Shown here: positions 45,915-47,189 of the stretch, piece by piece
Layout: each line of letters starts with the position of its first letter
Numbering within the stretch: the stretch's first letter is position 1
Assembly: GCF_028281305.1 (NCBI RefSeq)
Contig: NZ_JANQKD010000023.1
Location: 203,598-250,786 of the forward strand
Direction: 5' to 3'
DNA from: Pelagibius sp.
Lineage (GTDB): Bacteria; Pseudomonadota; Alphaproteobacteria; Kiloniellales; Kiloniellaceae
DNA: 47,189 bases
The notes under the pieces: generated by a model
What the model was told of the DNA's origin: nothing
The model's database searches: none
The model's input: only the letters and a program-made list of their open reading frames with translations
Position numbers and translations under genes: made by a program

Positions 45915-47141
45915 TTAGAAGAAAGCCTGAAGGCCCGTCTGAGCGCGGCCCAGGATCAGGGCGTGGACATCGTGGGTGCCTTCGTAGGTGTTCACCGCCT
46001 CAAGGTTCATCGCGTGGCGGATCACATGGTACTCGTCGGCGATGCCGTTGCCGCCGTGCATGTCACGGGCGTTCCGCGCGATGTCCAGCGCTTTGCCGCA
46101 GGCGTTGCGCTTGCACAGCGAGATCGCTTCCGGCGCCCCTTTGCCTTCGTCCAGCAGGCGGCCGAGCCGCAGGCTTGCCTGCAGGCCGAGCGTGATCTCC
46201 GTCTGCATGTCGGCCAGCTTCTTCTGAACCAACTGGGTGGCAGCCAGCGGCCGTCCGAACTGCTTGCGCTCGAGGGTGTAGTCGCGCGCCGCCTGCCAGC
46301 AGAACTCGGCGGCGCCCCAGGCGCCCCAGGAGATGCCGTAGCGTGCCTTGTTGAGGCAACCGAAGGGGCCCTTCAACCCCGACACCTCCGGCAGCAGGTT
46401 GTCGGTCGGCACGAAGACGTCATCCATGGCGATCTCACCGGTGATGGAGGCGCGCAGCGAGAATTTGCCCTCGATCTTTGGCGCGCTCAGCCCCTCCATG
46501 CCCTTTTCGAGAATGAAGCCGCGGATCGTCTCGCTGTCGTCCTTGGCCCAGACGATGAAGACATCGGCAATCGGCGCATTGGTGATCCACATCTTGGATC
46601 CCGTCAGGCGGTAGCCGCCGTCCACGGTGCGGGCGCGGGTGCGCATGCCACCGGGATCGGAGCCGTGATCGGGTTCCGTCAGGCCGAAGCAGCCGACCAG
46701 TTCCCCGCGCGCCAGTCCCGGCAGGAAACGCTGGCGCTGGGCTTCGCTGCCATAGGCATAGATCGGATGCATCACCAGGCTCGACTGGACCGACATGGCC
46801 GAGCGGTACCCTGAATCCACCCGCTCCACCTCCCGGGCGATCAGTCCGTAGCTGACGTGATTGGCGCCGGCGCAGCCATAGGCTTCCGGCAGGGTCGAGC
46901 CGAGCAGACCCAGCGCGCCCATCTCCGTCATGATCGCGCGGTCGAAAATCTCGTTGCGGTTGGCCTCCAGGATGCGCGGCATCAGGGAGTCCTGGCAGTA
47001 GGCCCGGGCCGTATCCCGGATCAGCCGCTCGTCTTCGCTCAGTTGCTCGTCGAGCAGCAAGGGGTCCTGCCAGTCGAACTGGGCCTTGGCGGAGGAGGAG
47101 GGGCCGGGGGCGGGCCCCGCTGTGGCAGCGGCCTGGGACAT
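45915..47141 (-). CDS. gcdH: Glutaryl-CoA dehydrogenase
   Basis: GcdH oxidises and decarboxylates glutaryl-CoA to crotonyl-CoA in lysine and tryptophan breakdown. The 408-residue protein has [69 protein letters not shown], the catalytic Glu in [20 protein letters not shown], and [20 protein letters not shown] 47141 has AAGGA about 10 bases upstream; ATG 47162 would add seven residues and lacks a site. It is convergent with the LdtR-like gene. Confidence 0.93.
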   Translation of the reverse strand: MSQAAATAGPAPGPSSSAKAQFDWQDPLLLDEQLSEDERLIRDTARAYCQDSLMPRILEANRNEIFDRAIMTEMGALGLLGSTLPEAYGCAGANHVSYGLIAREVERVDSGYRSAMSVQSSLVMHPIYAYGSEAQRQRFLPGLARGELVGCFGLTEPDHGSDPGGMRTRARTVDGGYRLTGSKMWITNAPIADVFIVWAKDDSETIRGFILEKGMEGLSAPKIEGKFSLRASITGEIAMDDVFVPTDNLLPEVSGLKGPFGCLNKARYGISWGAWGAAEFCWQAARDYTLERKQFGRPLAATQLVQKKLADMQTEITLGLQASLRLGRLLDEGKGAPEAISLCKRNACGKALDIARNARDMHGGNGIADEYHVIRHAMNLEAVNTYEGTHDVHALILGRAQTGLQAFF

Positions 47142-47189
47142 GGGATATCGGTCCTTTTCCATCGGGGGAAGTCTTATGAGTTCAGATAT

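Overview
The window is a dense, GC-rich, entirely chromosomal-looking stretch from an alphaproteobacterium, most likely of the Rhodospirillales type. This is inferred from the gene order (rpoZ-rsh-DUF2062-pdxJ-acpS-lepB-rnc-era-recO), a SAM-II riboswitch, a Mg-type HemB, a MotA/MotB pair and an LdtR-like MarR regulator. I see no tRNA or rRNA gene, CRISPR array, insertion sequence or prophage. 39 protein genes can be supported; one runs off the left edge.

Region 1-16.7 kb is housekeeping. A soluble lytic transglycosylase (partial, minus) is divergent from dapA and smpB. A family-5 uracil-DNA glycosylase and a NYN-domain nuclease follow on the minus strand. Then comes a long plus-strand series: folK, rpoZ, the bifunctional (p)ppGpp enzyme rsh, a DUF2062 membrane protein, pdxJ, acpS, lepB, rnc, era, recO, a DadA-like FAD oxidoreductase and parC. 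Many of these overlap by 4-14 bases, which indicates co-transcription.

Region 16.7-26 kb holds a TRAP transporter whose two membrane subunits (plus) face the periplasmic binding protein (minus) across a shared hairpin terminator. It continues with the N-end-rule transferase bpt, an alpha-E/circularly permuted ATP-grasp pair of poorly known function, and motA-motB, all on the minus strand.

Region 26-33 kb has a flavin reductase, then a minus-strand block for cystathionine beta-synthase, a gamma-family PLP enzyme and threonine deaminase, which together describe reverse transsulfuration and 2-oxobutyrate formation. A Ser-nucleophile penicillin acylase homologue follows. A perfect 9+4+9 palindrome lies upstream of the beta-synthase gene.

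Region 33-41.5 kb carries an FtsH-type protease that appears to start at CTG, two alpha/beta hydrolases, a 1-Cys peroxiredoxin, hemB, an isochorismatase-fold protein lacking the catalytic Cys, and metY preceded by a SAM-II riboswitch and an apparent Shine-Dalgarno-sequestering helix.

Region 41.5-47.2 kb is a valine-degradation operon (acyl-CoA dehydrogenase, 3-hydroxyisobutyryl-CoA hydrolase, 3-hydroxyisobutyrate dehydrogenase), an LdtR-like regulator with palindromes in its promoter, and a convergent glutaryl-CoA dehydrogenase.

The less ordinary elements are the riboswitch region with a possible small RNA upstream of it, the beta-synthase palindrome, the CTG start of the FtsH paralogue, the Cys-to-Ser hydrolase and the ATP-grasp/alpha-E pair. 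None amounts to a clearly new defence or mobile system.
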